Shown: positions 27,465-36,259 of the stretch, one piece after another
Numbering within the stretch: position 1 is the stretch's first letter
Layout: every line of letters starts with the position of its first letter
Source: JADLGL01 sp963667605
GTDB taxonomy: Bacteria; Pseudomonadota; Alphaproteobacteria; Rhizobiales; Kaistiaceae
Assembly (NCBI GenBank): GCA_963667605.2
Contig: CAXXUZ010000003.1
Location: 682,001-746,000 of the forward strand
Length of the DNA: 64,000 bases
Reading direction: 5' to 3'
Notes under the pieces: generated by a model
Seen by the model: only the letters and a program-made list of their open reading frames with translations
What the model was told of the DNA's origin: nothing
The model's database searches: none
Translations under genes and position numbers: made by a program

Positions 27465-27595
27465 CCGACTCGAATTCGGCGAGGCAGCGGCGGCGCGCAG
27501 AATCTCCAATATGACGCCGCGGCGTCGCTGGGACCATTCAGGCCGACCGGCCGCATTTCTGGATTGCGGGCTGAATCCTTGTTAGCGCTGCCGCC

Positions 27596-29038
27596 ATGAT
27601 TACGTTTCTGGAGGCCTCGAACCATCGGAGCGCCGTCATGGATCTGGTCCGTGACGGCGAAGCGCCTCCGATCCGAACGCTGACCTATGAGGTCGTCCTG
27701 GCCGCGAAATCGCTGCCGGCCACCGCATATTTCTTCACCGACATCGATTTGCTGGCAACGGATGCCCGGATTAAAGCGGCTAGGATTTACCGCCGCCTTG
27801 CCGAAGAAGGCTGTCCTGTCTTCAACGATCCGGCCACGGTCAAGAGCCGCTATGGGCTTCTTCGCACGCTCCACCTTCTGGGCCTCAACCCAATCAACGC
27901 CTATCTCGCCGAAGAAGAAACAATGCCTGGCCGTTTCCCGGTTTTCATTCGAATAAAGGATGGCCACCTGACACTGCCCATCAGCGATCCGCTTCCCGAC
28001 CAGGCGACCCTCGACAGAGCCATTGATGCCGCTGTCGAGGCCGGCACCCCCTTGCAATCGATTCTGATCGTCGAATACGCCGCCGAGCCAATTTGACCGG
28101 GTATTTTCCGCAAACTCTCCGTGTTCAGACTGGGCGACCTGTACCTGCCTCATCCCTGCGTTCACCACGTGACCTGGCCCGTCAAATATGGCCGCCGAGG
28201 CAGCGCAACGCCGGAGCTGTATGAGGAAGAGCTACAGATCATGCGTGATAATCGGTATGCGGAGAGGCTGCGGCCTCAATTTGAAGCTGGCAATATCGAC
28301 TATGGCAGGGCCGATTTCGGCGAGGTCGGAGGCCAGCTCTGCACCTATGAGATCAACTCCAACCCGTTGATCCGTATTGGCATTCCTCCGCATTCCAGTC
28401 CCCAGCGAAAGACGACCTACCAGCTCTGGGTGGACGTGCTCCGCGATGCTCTCTGGTCGGTGGAGCGAACGACACCAAGCGACAGCGCCGAAATCAGCCT
28501 TGCCGGTACCAGTCTGGCCGCGCTGTCGAAGGCAGTTGATCGGTTCCCCAATCTCAAACGCGGCTTCCACCTCTTGAGCCTGGAGCAATTAAAGCGCGGT
28601 CAGTTCGACGCGGCGCTTCGATCGGTCGAAGAGGCAATCGATCGAGAGCCCGAGATACCCGAAATCCTTTTGACGAAAGCCAGGGTCCTCTTGGCTATGG
28701 GCCGTGCTACTCCAGCGATCGAAGCGGTCCAAGCCGCTGTCACGTTGGTGCCGGAGGACCCAAAGATCAAGGTCCGAGCGGCCAAGATTCTCGCACGGGG
28801 CAACCAGCTCGACGAGGCGCTGGCTATTGCCCGCGACTCCCAGCGGGCGGACCCGCGCAGCGTGCGGGCACATCTGGTAACCGCCGAAATCCTCAACACG
28901 CTCGGTGATGTCGGCGGGGCGACTGCGGCGGCGGAGGAGGCTGTGTCGATCGATCCCTCCGACGAAGCCGCCGAAGCCATGCTGATCAAGCTATGCAGCC
29001 GAAAAGCAAAAGCAGACATTCGATGGAGCGGGCATTGA
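27596..29038 (+). pseudogene. ATP-grasp-like protein with C-terminal TPRs, interrupted by one in-frame TGA
   Basis: Two open frames, 27596-28096 and 28097 onward, are in the same phase and separated only by a TGA at 28094-28096. Across the stop the protein reads VEYAAEPI, stop, PGIFRKLSVFRLGDLY without a gap. The joined 480-residue product looks like an ATP-grasp enzyme: a pre-ATP half with CPVFNDPATVKSRYGLLRTL, a WPVKYG Lys strand, and the metal site IDYGRADFG and CTYEINSNP. About 160 residues of TPR-like helices follow (LSLEQLKRGQFDAALRSVEE; LLAMGRATPAIEAVQAA). Either it is a recent nonsense mutant, or TGA-C is read through, or the base is a sequence error. ATP-grasp enzymes join carboxylates to amines; the substrate is unknown. 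Confidence 0.6.
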
Positions 29039-29108
29039 CCGCAGCACGTCAAGCGGGGAAAGTGAGTCAAGAGGCCGTCAAAGTGCGATGATCAAGGAAG
29101 GGACCGGC

Positions 29109-29291
29109 GTGGCTAACAAGCGAACCTTGGAGAATCCCCTGGCCGGGTTGGAGCTTCTCGGCTTCCGACCACAGGCCGATGAGGACGTTTCGGCACGCCC
29201 CCGCTTTGCCGATTCAAAAATTAGCGTTAAGGCACCGGCCGCCAATCGATTTGCAACATCTATGGTCGGCGGCAAGAGCCATCAGCAATAG
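29109..29291 (+). CDS. Small 60-residue ORF, candidate modified-peptide precursor
   Basis: The GTG at 29109 is preceded by AAGGAAGGGA with a five-base gap, a much better ribosome-binding site than most genes here have; an ATG at 29088 is an alternative. The peptide starts VANKRTLENPLAGLELLGFR and ends in a Gly/Ser/Lys/Gln-rich tail (SMVGGKSHQQ). It is hydrophilic and has no signal peptide or membrane segment. It lies between the ATP-grasp-like gene and the HExxH gene, in the same frame as the latter but stopped by TAG at 29289-29291. Size and position fit a leader-core precursor. I recognise no family, and no core motif is certain. Confidence 0.45.
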   Translation: MANKRTLENPLAGLELLGFRPQADEDVSARPRFADSKISVKAPAANRFATSMVGGKSHQQ

Positions 29292-29405
29292 GCTGGCCCC
29301 GCCGTCCTTCGGCTTCGAAAGTCGGCGGCAAAGACCCCGCTGCCTGATCCGACGCTCGTAGATTTCTTTCCAGCCCGGCAGCGTGGCAAGGCCGTTGGCG
29401 AAGCC

Positions 29406-30386
29406 ATGCGCGCGGAGTTGGCGCGGTCGCTAGAAGCCATCTTCGACCGCTGTAGCGGCCTTTTCCCTTTCAAGCCGGAGCCAATCGCCAAACTGATCGC
29501 AACCATCCGTTCCCAACCGGTCCGGCCGGCGGTCTTCGCGGTCTACACCGATCTGGTCGAATGTATTGCCGACAGTGATTTCGATCAGGCCGAGCAACTG
29601 GCGGATTTGCTGCTCCAGATTCCCCAAGCAGCCCAGCGGACCCGAATCGTCTGGCTCTCCGACGACGCGCTCGGTGCCGGGCAGGCCGAACGTCACACTC
29701 GCATCGTCGACGACGACCCTGAGCGCCGGATCGGCATCAAGCCGGCCGTCTCGAAGGAGCCGTCCGAGGAGCGCGAGAGCATTTCCGAAGCGCTTGACCT
29801 GCTCGATATGGCCGCTCCCGATCACGCCGGTGAGGCCCGCGCTTTGATGCGGGAAATCGTGTTGGTCGGTCCGGGCATGGTCGAATCGCCCTTCGGCGGC
29901 GCCAGTACTCCTTATCTCTGGGGCGCGATAACGATTTCCGTCGACCCGATCGAAAGCCGGCTCGAAGCTGCCTTCACTCTGATTCACGAAGCGACCCATC
30001 TGCTGCTGTTCGGTCTCAATTTCGGTCGCCCGCTGGTTCGCAACCCGCAAAGCGAACGCTACCGATCGCCGCTCAGGAGCGACCCGCGGCCGATGGAAGG
30101 CATTGTCCACGCCGCCTATGTCCTCGCTCGGATCCACCAATTCGCCGGCGCCCTGCTCTCGTCGGGAGCGTTGACGACCGAAGAGCAAACGTTTGCAGAA
30201 CGGGAGATCGCCAGGAGCAGCGACGGGTTCGACCGCGTTTTGGCGACGATTCTCAAAAACGCCCGGTTCACCGAAATCGGCGGCAGGATCTTCGGTAGCG
30301 CCGCCGCCTATATGAGGCGGGCGCCAGTAGCCAGCGCTACGGGTCGGCCGAGCGAGGGACGCGCGGCCCGCTTGCCGCGGCGCTGA
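29406..30386 (+). CDS. HExxH-motif protein, possible peptide beta-hydroxylase of RiPP type
   Basis: A 326-residue protein with the metal motif HEATH (194-198) in TLIHEATHLLLF and a downstream RPMEGIVHAAYVLARI carrying a likely third ligand. Before it are IVLVGPGMVESPFGGAS and LWGAITIS. This is the plan of the HExxH putative peptide-modification family linked to ribosomal peptide clusters, some members of which are iron/alpha-ketoglutarate beta-hydroxylases. The true start may lie upstream: the frame is open from 29292 and reads PLPDPTLVDFFPARQRG, which looks coding, but it holds no ATG, GTG or TTG before 29406. The 3' end overlaps the convergent ligase gene by 50 bases. Confidence 0.7.
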   Translation: MRAELARSLEAIFDRCSGLFPFKPEPIAKLIATIRSQPVRPAVFAVYTDLVECIADSDFDQAEQLADLLLQIPQAAQRTRIVWLSDDALGAGQAERHTRIVDDDPERRIGIKPAVSKEPSEERESISEALDLLDMAAPDHAGEARALMREIVLVGPGMVESPFGGASTPYLWGAITISVDPIESRLEAAFTLIHEATHLLLFGLNFGRPLVRNPQSERYRSPLRSDPRPMEGIVHAAYVLARIHQFAGALLSSGALTTEEQTFAEREIARSSDGFDRVLATILKNARFTEIGGRIFGSAAAYMRRAPVASATGRPSEGRAARLPRR

Positions 30387-31608
30387 GGCAGATAACCAGC
30401 AGCGCCGAGGCATAGATCGAATTTGTGATATCGTGTCCGAAGGCAAGGCTCGTGAGCCCGAACAACACGGCTCCGGTAGTCATCAGCACCGCCAGAATTT
30501 GCCGATCGGCGTATCGACTGTCCCGCGCCGAACGATAGGCGGTGACGATCGGGGCCGCCAACAACAGCAGCAACGTGGCCAGGCCGACCAGTCCGTTGCC
30601 CACTGTCTCAGTCAGAAATTCATTGTGGAGGTGGCCATATTGATCGATCTCATGGCCGTCGACCGCAGCGCGGGCGCGCACTTCGGCCACCGCATTTTGT
30701 GGTCCGTAGCCGAGGATCGGCCGGTCGACAGCGGCTTCAAGCCCATACGCCATTAGCAGCGCCCGTTGGTCGAGCGAGTAGACATCCAACACGGTCGGGT
30801 CAGCCTGGCCGAATTCGAAGCCCTGGAACATCACGAACGTCTCGTTGAACCGTTCGCGAAGACTGTCGCTGGCAGCGACAATTACCACCATGCCAATCAC
30901 TGCCAGTCCACCGGCGGCTATCACCGCAATGCGCCCGCCGAGCTGCGCCCGCAGATAAAACAGAAGGATGACCATGAGCACCGGCAGGGCAAGCCAGGCT
31001 CCCCGTGCCTCGGAGAGGAGGGCCGCGGTGAGCCCCGCCGAGAAAGCGATCGCCGCCAATGTACGGCCCGATCTTCCAGCATCAGCAACGCCGATCAGCG
31101 AAATACAAGCGAACCAGGCCGCCGTCGCTCCGAACGGGAAGGAGTTGATCATGCCGCCAACCGCGCGGTCGATTCCCGCCCAGTTCTGGATCACCGCGAT
31201 GATCCCCCCAACGATCGCGCCAATCTGCGCCCCGCGGACAAACACTTTGATCGGATCCATTCGCGCCGGGAGAAGTCCAGCGAACAGGATCGGCAGGAGC
31301 AGGAAGTGAAGCGACGCGACGACCGGTATCCAGCCGTCTGCACGGTTGTCATAGATAATCAAGGACGCCGCATCGACCGCGAAATAGATCAAGCAAGCAG
31401 CGACAGCGAAACCGGTAGGCGGCGGAAATCGTGAAGGAACGCGGCGTGGAATAATATCGGTCAGCGCCACTATCGCCATGGCGAAAAATAGGACGGTGGC
31501 GAGGCTACCAAGCGGCATCGGCAGGAAGCCAAGCAGGAACAGCACCGCCGCCGCCAGCGTGAACCGTTTCCCGACATCGACTTCGAGGGATCGAAGAAAG
31601 AAAGGCAA
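30337..31608 (-). CDS. O-antigen ligase/polymerase-like membrane protein (Wzy_C type)
   Basis: A 423-residue polytopic inner-membrane protein with about ten or eleven hydrophobic segments. The large periplasmic loop includes LGYGPQNAVAEV and HEIDQYGHLHNEFLTETVGNG; the HNEFL segment is typical of the WaaL/Wzy ligase-polymerase superfamily. LLSEARGAWLALPVLM earlier is also usual. It would ligate or polymerise undecaprenyl-linked glycan on the periplasmic face. The start is a TTG at 31608 without a clear ribosome-binding site, so the N-terminus is uncertain. WaaL and Wzy cannot be told apart here. Confidence 0.85.
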   Translation of the reverse strand: MPFFLRSLEVDVGKRFTLAAAVLFLLGFLPMPLGSLATVLFFAMAIVALTDIIPRRVPSRFPPPTGFAVAACLIYFAVDAASLIIYDNRADGWIPVVASLHFLLLPILFAGLLPARMDPIKVFVRGAQIGAIVGGIIAVIQNWAGIDRAVGGMINSFPFGATAAWFACISLIGVADAGRSGRTLAAIAFSAGLTAALLSEARGAWLALPVLMVILLFYLRAQLGGRIAVIAAGGLAVIGMVVIVAASDSLRERFNETFVMFQGFEFGQADPTVLDVYSLDQRALLMAYGLEAAVDRPILGYGPQNAVAEVRARAAVDGHEIDQYGHLHNEFLTETVGNGLVGLATLLLLLAAPIVTAYRSARDSRYADRQILAVLMTTGAVLFGLTSLAFGHDITNSIYASALLVICLSAAASGPRVPRSADP

Positions 31609-31717
31609 GGCAATGCACCGCTGGTAAGCAGCCGACGGGCCAGATCAGCCGGGTGCTTTGGCTAGCAGCGACGGCAGGCGGAGACAACCAATCGCCGATA
31701 AGCAGATTTCCGCCCGA

Positions 31718-33349
31718 TCAAGGCAGCGGCAGCGGATATGCTCCGCCGTAGCCAATTGCCAGAACCACCTCGATTTCGATCTCAGCCTGACCGCCTCGGG
31801 TGACGATGATCGGCGCAAGCGTCTCGAACGACTGGAAGTAGGGTGCATAGGTGGCGACCACATCATCGAGATAGCCATCCGGATTGATGATCAGCGCGTC
31901 CCAGCCCGCGAATTCGGAATGGTTCCAGCCAAAGGCGATGTTGCGCGGGTCGTCACACAGACAGACCACTGGCATGTCGCGGCCAAGCTGAACATCGACC
32001 TTGCCGGCAATGTGCCATTGCGGCGCCACCGCGAAGACCTGATCGCCCTCGATAAAGCCGCGCTCGACTATAGCGTCTCGAAGTTCAGTCCAGTCAAGAC
32101 CCTCCAAGGTCGGATCGGCGATCCATTCGAGGTTTGCGGCAAGCGAGTCCGGCACGAAGATGCGGAGCCAGCCGGTTGCCGATTGTGTCGCCAGCAATAG
32201 CATGATCGATGCGGTCGCGACCGCCGAGCCGAGCAGCCAGCGCCAAGGCCGCCGCGATCGCCGTTCAACCCAAACCACTGTCGCCGCGCCGAGCAGCGGG
32301 AGCAGCATCAGATAGCCCGGTGCCTGCCAGTGGAAATGCCAGCCGAGCGGGGCCCACAGCGACGCGGCGGTGAACAGCACTACCGGCAAAAACGCCGAGC
32401 AGCACAGGAGCCAGGCCCGGCTGTCGGACGGACCTCGGCGAATCGCCAGCCAGAACACCCAGACCATCGGCAGCCAAACCCATGGTCCGATATAGCCGAT
32501 CTGCCCGGCGATCATCCGCAACAGCCACACCGGATGGAGTCCAGCATTTTCGGTGAATCGACCCGACTGAAAGCCGAACGACACCCAATCGTTCTGAGCG
32601 TTCCAGATTAGTACCGGCATGAAGATAAGGATCACGATCACGGCGGCGACGTAGGGCCCGGGCTCGCCAAACCAACGGCGATGCTCGCGACTGGTCAACG
32701 CGAATATGCCGATGCCGACCACCAGCAGCGCGGCGTGATATTTCGCCAGCATCGCCAGACCGAGGCAGACACCCACACCAAGCCAAAGGAGGAGCTGGTC
32801 GCGACCGTCGCTGCTGGTGACGAGCTTAGCGACCAGCAGCATGGTGGCGACCAGGAACAGCATCAGCGGTCCGTCGGGCTGCATCCAGACGCCGGCCATG
32901 CCGGCGAAGATCGGCGACAGATTGAGGAGCAAGGCCGCGAAAGCGCCCGCCGCTTCGCCGAACAGCACCGCTCCGAGTCGGAACATCAGCCAGCTGGTGC
33001 CGGCGAACATCAGAACGAACGGCAGCCGCATCACCAGAACGTTCTCCGTTCCAGTGACGCTCATCGTGGCCCAGGCGATCCACAGCGACAATGGCGGCTG
33101 ATCGAAATAGCTGAGAGCCGGATGGCGAGCGCTGGCAAGATAATAGCTCTCGCCGATGCCAAAACCGTAGAGCGCGGCCGTGATCAGCCGAATCGCGGTG
33201 GCGATGGCTATCGTCCATAGGACTAGATTGCGCGGTCGATCGAGGCCGAGATCGGCTACAACCCGCCCAGCCCGTGTGAACGGGCCCAGCCTCTTTGCCG
33301 GCAAGCTCGATCCGCCCTCGGTTTGAGTCATCGTCTGCTCCGCATTCAA
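31718..33349 (-). CDS. GT39/ArnT-like integral membrane glycosyltransferase
   Basis: A 543-residue membrane protein with about eleven hydrophobic segments and a soluble C-terminal part of about 150 residues. The N-terminal periplasmic loop holds ALSYFDQPPLSLWIAW; an acidic residue here is the catalytic base in the PMT/ArnT clan. LLNLSPIFAGMAGVWMQPDG is also typical. It would use a polyprenyl-phosphate sugar to glycosylate lipid A, LPS core or protein on the periplasmic side. It is last in a two-gene minus-strand group read before the ligase gene (109-base gap). The substrate is unknown. Confidence 0.85.
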   Translation of the reverse strand: MNAEQTMTQTEGGSSLPAKRLGPFTRAGRVVADLGLDRPRNLVLWTIAIATAIRLITAALYGFGIGESYYLASARHPALSYFDQPPLSLWIAWATMSVTGTENVLVMRLPFVLMFAGTSWLMFRLGAVLFGEAAGAFAALLLNLSPIFAGMAGVWMQPDGPLMLFLVATMLLVAKLVTSSDGRDQLLLWLGVGVCLGLAMLAKYHAALLVVGIGIFALTSREHRRWFGEPGPYVAAVIVILIFMPVLIWNAQNDWVSFGFQSGRFTENAGLHPVWLLRMIAGQIGYIGPWVWLPMVWVFWLAIRRGPSDSRAWLLCCSAFLPVVLFTAASLWAPLGWHFHWQAPGYLMLLPLLGAATVVWVERRSRRPWRWLLGSAVATASIMLLLATQSATGWLRIFVPDSLAANLEWIADPTLEGLDWTELRDAIVERGFIEGDQVFAVAPQWHIAGKVDVQLGRDMPVVCLCDDPRNIAFGWNHSEFAGWDALIINPDGYLDDVVATYAPYFQSFETLAPIIVTRGGQAEIEIEVVLAIGYGGAYPLPLP

Positions 33350-33443
33350 GCGCGCCGATTGTCACGGATTGCGCCGCCCGGCGCCACCCGAAGACGCGAA
33401 CCTGGGTCCTTGCGCGCCAGCTTGGTCCGGCATACCTTCACTG

Positions 33444-33538
33444 CATCTCTTGGAGTGCCCCGGAATGGCTTGGGGCTGAGAGGCTAAACGCCAACCCATG
33501 GAACCTGATCCGGATCATGCCGGCGGAGGGATGAGATG
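33444..33538 (+). promoter_or_regulatory. TPP riboswitch (THI element)
   Basis: The outer stem CATCTC (33444-33449) pairs perfectly with GAGATG (33533-33538). Inside are the conserved GGGGCTGAGA (33473-33482) and GAACCTGATCCGGATCATGCC followed by GGCGGAGGGATGA, which are the pyrimidine- and pyrophosphate-sensing parts. It lies 69 bases before thiB, so it should lower thiamine-transporter expression when TPP is plentiful, most likely at translation initiation. Confidence 0.95.
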
Positions 33539-33606
33539 GCCGCCATACTAGAAGACCCGTCTTTCGCCCGCCGGATTCCACCGGCTCGAACTGAAAGGCG
33601 TTCGTC

Positions 33607-34617
33607 ATGAGAACCCATATCATTGTTGCAATCGCCGCTGCGGCTGTGCTCGGCACCACCCTGGCCGCTTCGGCGCAAGATCGACCAACTCTTACCGTCT
33701 ACACCTATTCTTCCTTCGCCGGTGAGTACGGACCCGGCGGCGCGATCAAGGAGAATTTCGAAGCCGAATGCGGCTGCTTTCTCCGCTGGATCGAGACCGG
33801 GGACGCCGGCACGTTGCTGGCACGCCTGCAACTCGAGGGCAATTCGACCACCGCCGATATCGTGCTGGGCCTCGACACCAATCTCATCGCTCTGGCTCGA
33901 CAAACAGGTCAGTTCGCCGAGCATGAGATCGAACTTGGCGCTCTTGATCTGCCGGTCGAATGGACTGACGAGATCTTTATACCGTTCGATTGGGGCTGGT
34001 TCGCCTTCGTCTATGATTCCGCAACTTTGGAAAGCCCGCCGACAAGCCTCGCCGAATTGATCGCCGATCCCGATGGCCCGAGCGTGATCGTCCAGGACCC
34101 GCGAACATCAAGCCCCGGACTGGGACTCCTGCTGTGGATGAAGCAAATGTTCGGCGACGAGGCCGACGAAGCCTGGGCTTCATTGTCGCCGCGGATCGTA
34201 ACCGTCACCCGCGGCTGGTCGGAGGCCTATGGCCTGTTCCTTGAAGGCGAGGCCGATATGGTCCTCTCCTACACCACCTCGCCCGCCTACCACATCGCGG
34301 TCGAGGGCGAGACCCGCTACCGGGCTGCGATCTTCGCTGAAGGCCATATGATGCAGGTCGAAGTCGCCGGCATCATCGCCGGCACCGATCAGCCGGAACT
34401 GGCGCGCCAATTCCTTCGCTTCATGGTCAGCGACGGATTTCAGTCGGCGATCCCAGAGGGAAACTGGATGTATCCCGCGGTGGTCCCGGCGGACGGTCTG
34501 CCGGAAGCTTTCGCCGCTCTCGGCCAGCCACCGACCTCCTTTCTGCTGCCGCCTGAAGAGGTCGAAGTCAATCGCCGCGCCTGGATCGACGAATGGCTGG
34601 CGGCGATGACGCGATGA
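33607..34617 (+). CDS. thiB: Thiamine-binding periplasmic protein
   Basis: A 336-residue substrate-binding protein with a Sec signal peptide ending after LAASAQ (about residue 24). The mature part begins RPTLTVYTYSSFAGEYGPGG, which is close to the known ThiB start, and contains DIVLGLDTN, FDWGWFAFVYD, VIVQDPRTSSPGLG and LVLSYTTSPAYH-like regions (here DMVLSYTTSPAYHI). It captures thiamine and thiamine phosphates for the ThiPQ importer encoded next. It is directly under the TPP riboswitch. Confidence 0.95.
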   Translation: MRTHIIVAIAAAAVLGTTLAASAQDRPTLTVYTYSSFAGEYGPGGAIKENFEAECGCFLRWIETGDAGTLLARLQLEGNSTTADIVLGLDTNLIALARQTGQFAEHEIELGALDLPVEWTDEIFIPFDWGWFAFVYDSATLESPPTSLAELIADPDGPSVIVQDPRTSSPGLGLLLWMKQMFGDEADEAWASLSPRIVTVTRGWSEAYGLFLEGEADMVLSYTTSPAYHIAVEGETRYRAAIFAEGHMMQVEVAGIIAGTDQPELARQFLRFMVSDGFQSAIPEGNWMYPAVVPADGLPEAFAALGQPPTSFLLPPEEVEVNRRAWIDEWLAAMTR

Positions 34618-34672
34618 TCTTGCCTGGTCGCAACGGCGCAAAGCCGGACACGTTCGGGCATTAGGGGTGCCG

Positions 34673-36259
34673 ATGGTGAATCGGCTCCCAGGCCTGATCG
34701 CGCTCGCCCTCATCGCCGCATTGGTCGGCTCGGCGATGATCGGCCTAATCGTGGCTGGCGGCGGTGATGGCTCGTTCGGGCCATGGAGCTATATCGGCAG
34801 CGTGATCCGGATCAGCGTGATCCAGGCGGCGTTGTCGACCTTGGCCTCCCTCCTCCTCGGCGCAGCCATAGCCTTGGCGCTCGCCCGGCGCACCCGATTC
34901 TTCGGCCGGCCGGTGCTGATCGCGGCGCTCAACGTCGCCACCGTACTGCCGGCGATCGTCACCGTCTTCGCCATCGTCGCCGTGTTCGGGCGCTCCGGCT
35001 GGCTCGGCGATATCAGCCGTTGGTTCGGCTTCGATTATGGCAGCTGGGTGTTCGGCCTTGAGGGCGTGCTACTGGCGCATCTCCTGCTCAATGCCCCGCT
35101 CGCCGCCCGCGTCTTCCTCGCCGCGCTGGCTGCGATCGCCCCTGAACATTGGCGCCTCGCGGCCCAACTCGGCATGCCGCCCCGAGCAATCTTCCGCTTC
35201 ATCGACCTGCCGGTCCTCATCCGCGAAAGCGCGGGTATCGCGGCGCTGATCTTTCTCGCTTGCTTCACCAGCTTCGCGATAGTGCTGGCGCTCGGCGGCG
35301 GCCCAGCCGTGTCAACGCTCGAAGTCGCGATCTTCGAGGCGATCCGCTTTGAGGGCGACTTCCAGCGCGCTGCGCTGCTGGCCGTGCTTCAAATCGCCAT
35401 TAGCCTTGCGCTGCTGGCGCCGCTCATCTTCCTCTTCAGCCGCCGCGCGCCGGAGGCGATGCCCACCGGGCTCAGCGCTCTGCGGCCGGACATCGGTGCG
35501 ACCACGACCAAGCTTGCCGACCGCATCATCCTCATTGGCGGCGGTGCGTTTGTGATTGTCCCGCTAGCAGCAATCGTGGTCGCCGGGTCTTCGGCGGTCG
35601 CGACGCTCGCTGTACCAGTCGTGGCAAGGGCCTTGGCCACCAGCGTTGCGATCGGCGTTCCAGCCGGCTTCCTTTCGGTCGGCTTGGCCCTGGCGCTGGC
35701 TACGCTTGGCCGTCATCTCCGGCTGCAATCGAGCCGGCGTCGGACCGCCGATCTCATCGGCCTCACCGCACTTCTCATACTGGTGGTCTCGCCGTTGACG
35801 CTGTCGGCAGGCCTGTTCGCGGTGCTGCGGTCGGTGGTCAGTCCTTTCGCTATCGCCATACCGCTGATCATCATCGTCAACGCGCTGATGGCGCTGCCCT
35901 TCACCTATCGCCAGATCGAGCCGCCGCTGCTGCTCGCGGCAGAGCGCTATGGCCGCCTCGCCGACAGCCTAGGCGTAAAAGGCCTGCCGCGGCTCCGGCT
36001 GATGGATTGGCCGCTGTTGAAATCACCGCTGATCGTTGCGCTGACCATGGCGATTGCGCTCTCCCTCGGCGATCTCGGCGTCGCCGCGTTTTTCGGCACC
36101 GGCGATCTGGTGACCCTGCCGGTGCTCCTTTTCGAGCGGCTCAGCGCCTACCGCACCGCCGAGGCCGCGTCGATATCGCTGCTGTTGTCGCTGTTGGTGC
36201 TGGCGATGTTCCTGATCGCCCAGCGATGGTCCGGAGGCTGGTATGCTCGAACTCGATAG
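34673..36259 (+). CDS. thiP: Thiamine ABC transporter permease
   Basis: A fused permease of about 528 residues with two homologous halves of about six membrane segments each. The EAA-type coupling loops are seen as EHWRLAAQLGMPPRAIFRFIDLP in the first half and ERYGRLADSLGVKGLPRLRLMDWP in the second. I chose ATG at 34673 because AGGGG lies five bases upstream; a GTG at 34667 is possible. It overlaps thiQ by 17 bases, indicating coupled translation, and shares the TPP riboswitch with thiB. Confidence 0.95.
   Translation: MVNRLPGLIALALIAALVGSAMIGLIVAGGGDGSFGPWSYIGSVIRISVIQAALSTLASLLLGAAIALALARRTRFFGRPVLIAALNVATVLPAIVTVFAIVAVFGRSGWLGDISRWFGFDYGSWVFGLEGVLLAHLLLNAPLAARVFLAALAAIAPEHWRLAAQLGMPPRAIFRFIDLPVLIRESAGIAALIFLACFTSFAIVLALGGGPAVSTLEVAIFEAIRFEGDFQRAALLAVLQIAISLALLAPLIFLFSRRAPEAMPTGLSALRPDIGATTTKLADRIILIGGGAFVIVPLAAIVVAGSSAVATLAVPVVARALATSVAIGVPAGFLSVGLALALATLGRHLRLQSSRRRTADLIGLTALLILVVSPLTLSAGLFAVLRSVVSPFAIAIPLIIIVNALMALPFTYRQIEPPLLLAAERYGRLADSLGVKGLPRLRLMDWPLLKSPLIVALTMAIALSLGDLGVAAFFGTGDLVTLPVLLFERLSAYRTAEAASISLLLSLLVLAMFLIAQRWSGGWYARTR

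Noticed and set aside
28121..29038. Separate gene starting at the GTG at 28121
   Set aside because: It is in phase with the upstream frame, begins in the middle of the ATP-grasp-like domain and has no ribosome-binding site. A single interrupted gene explains it better.
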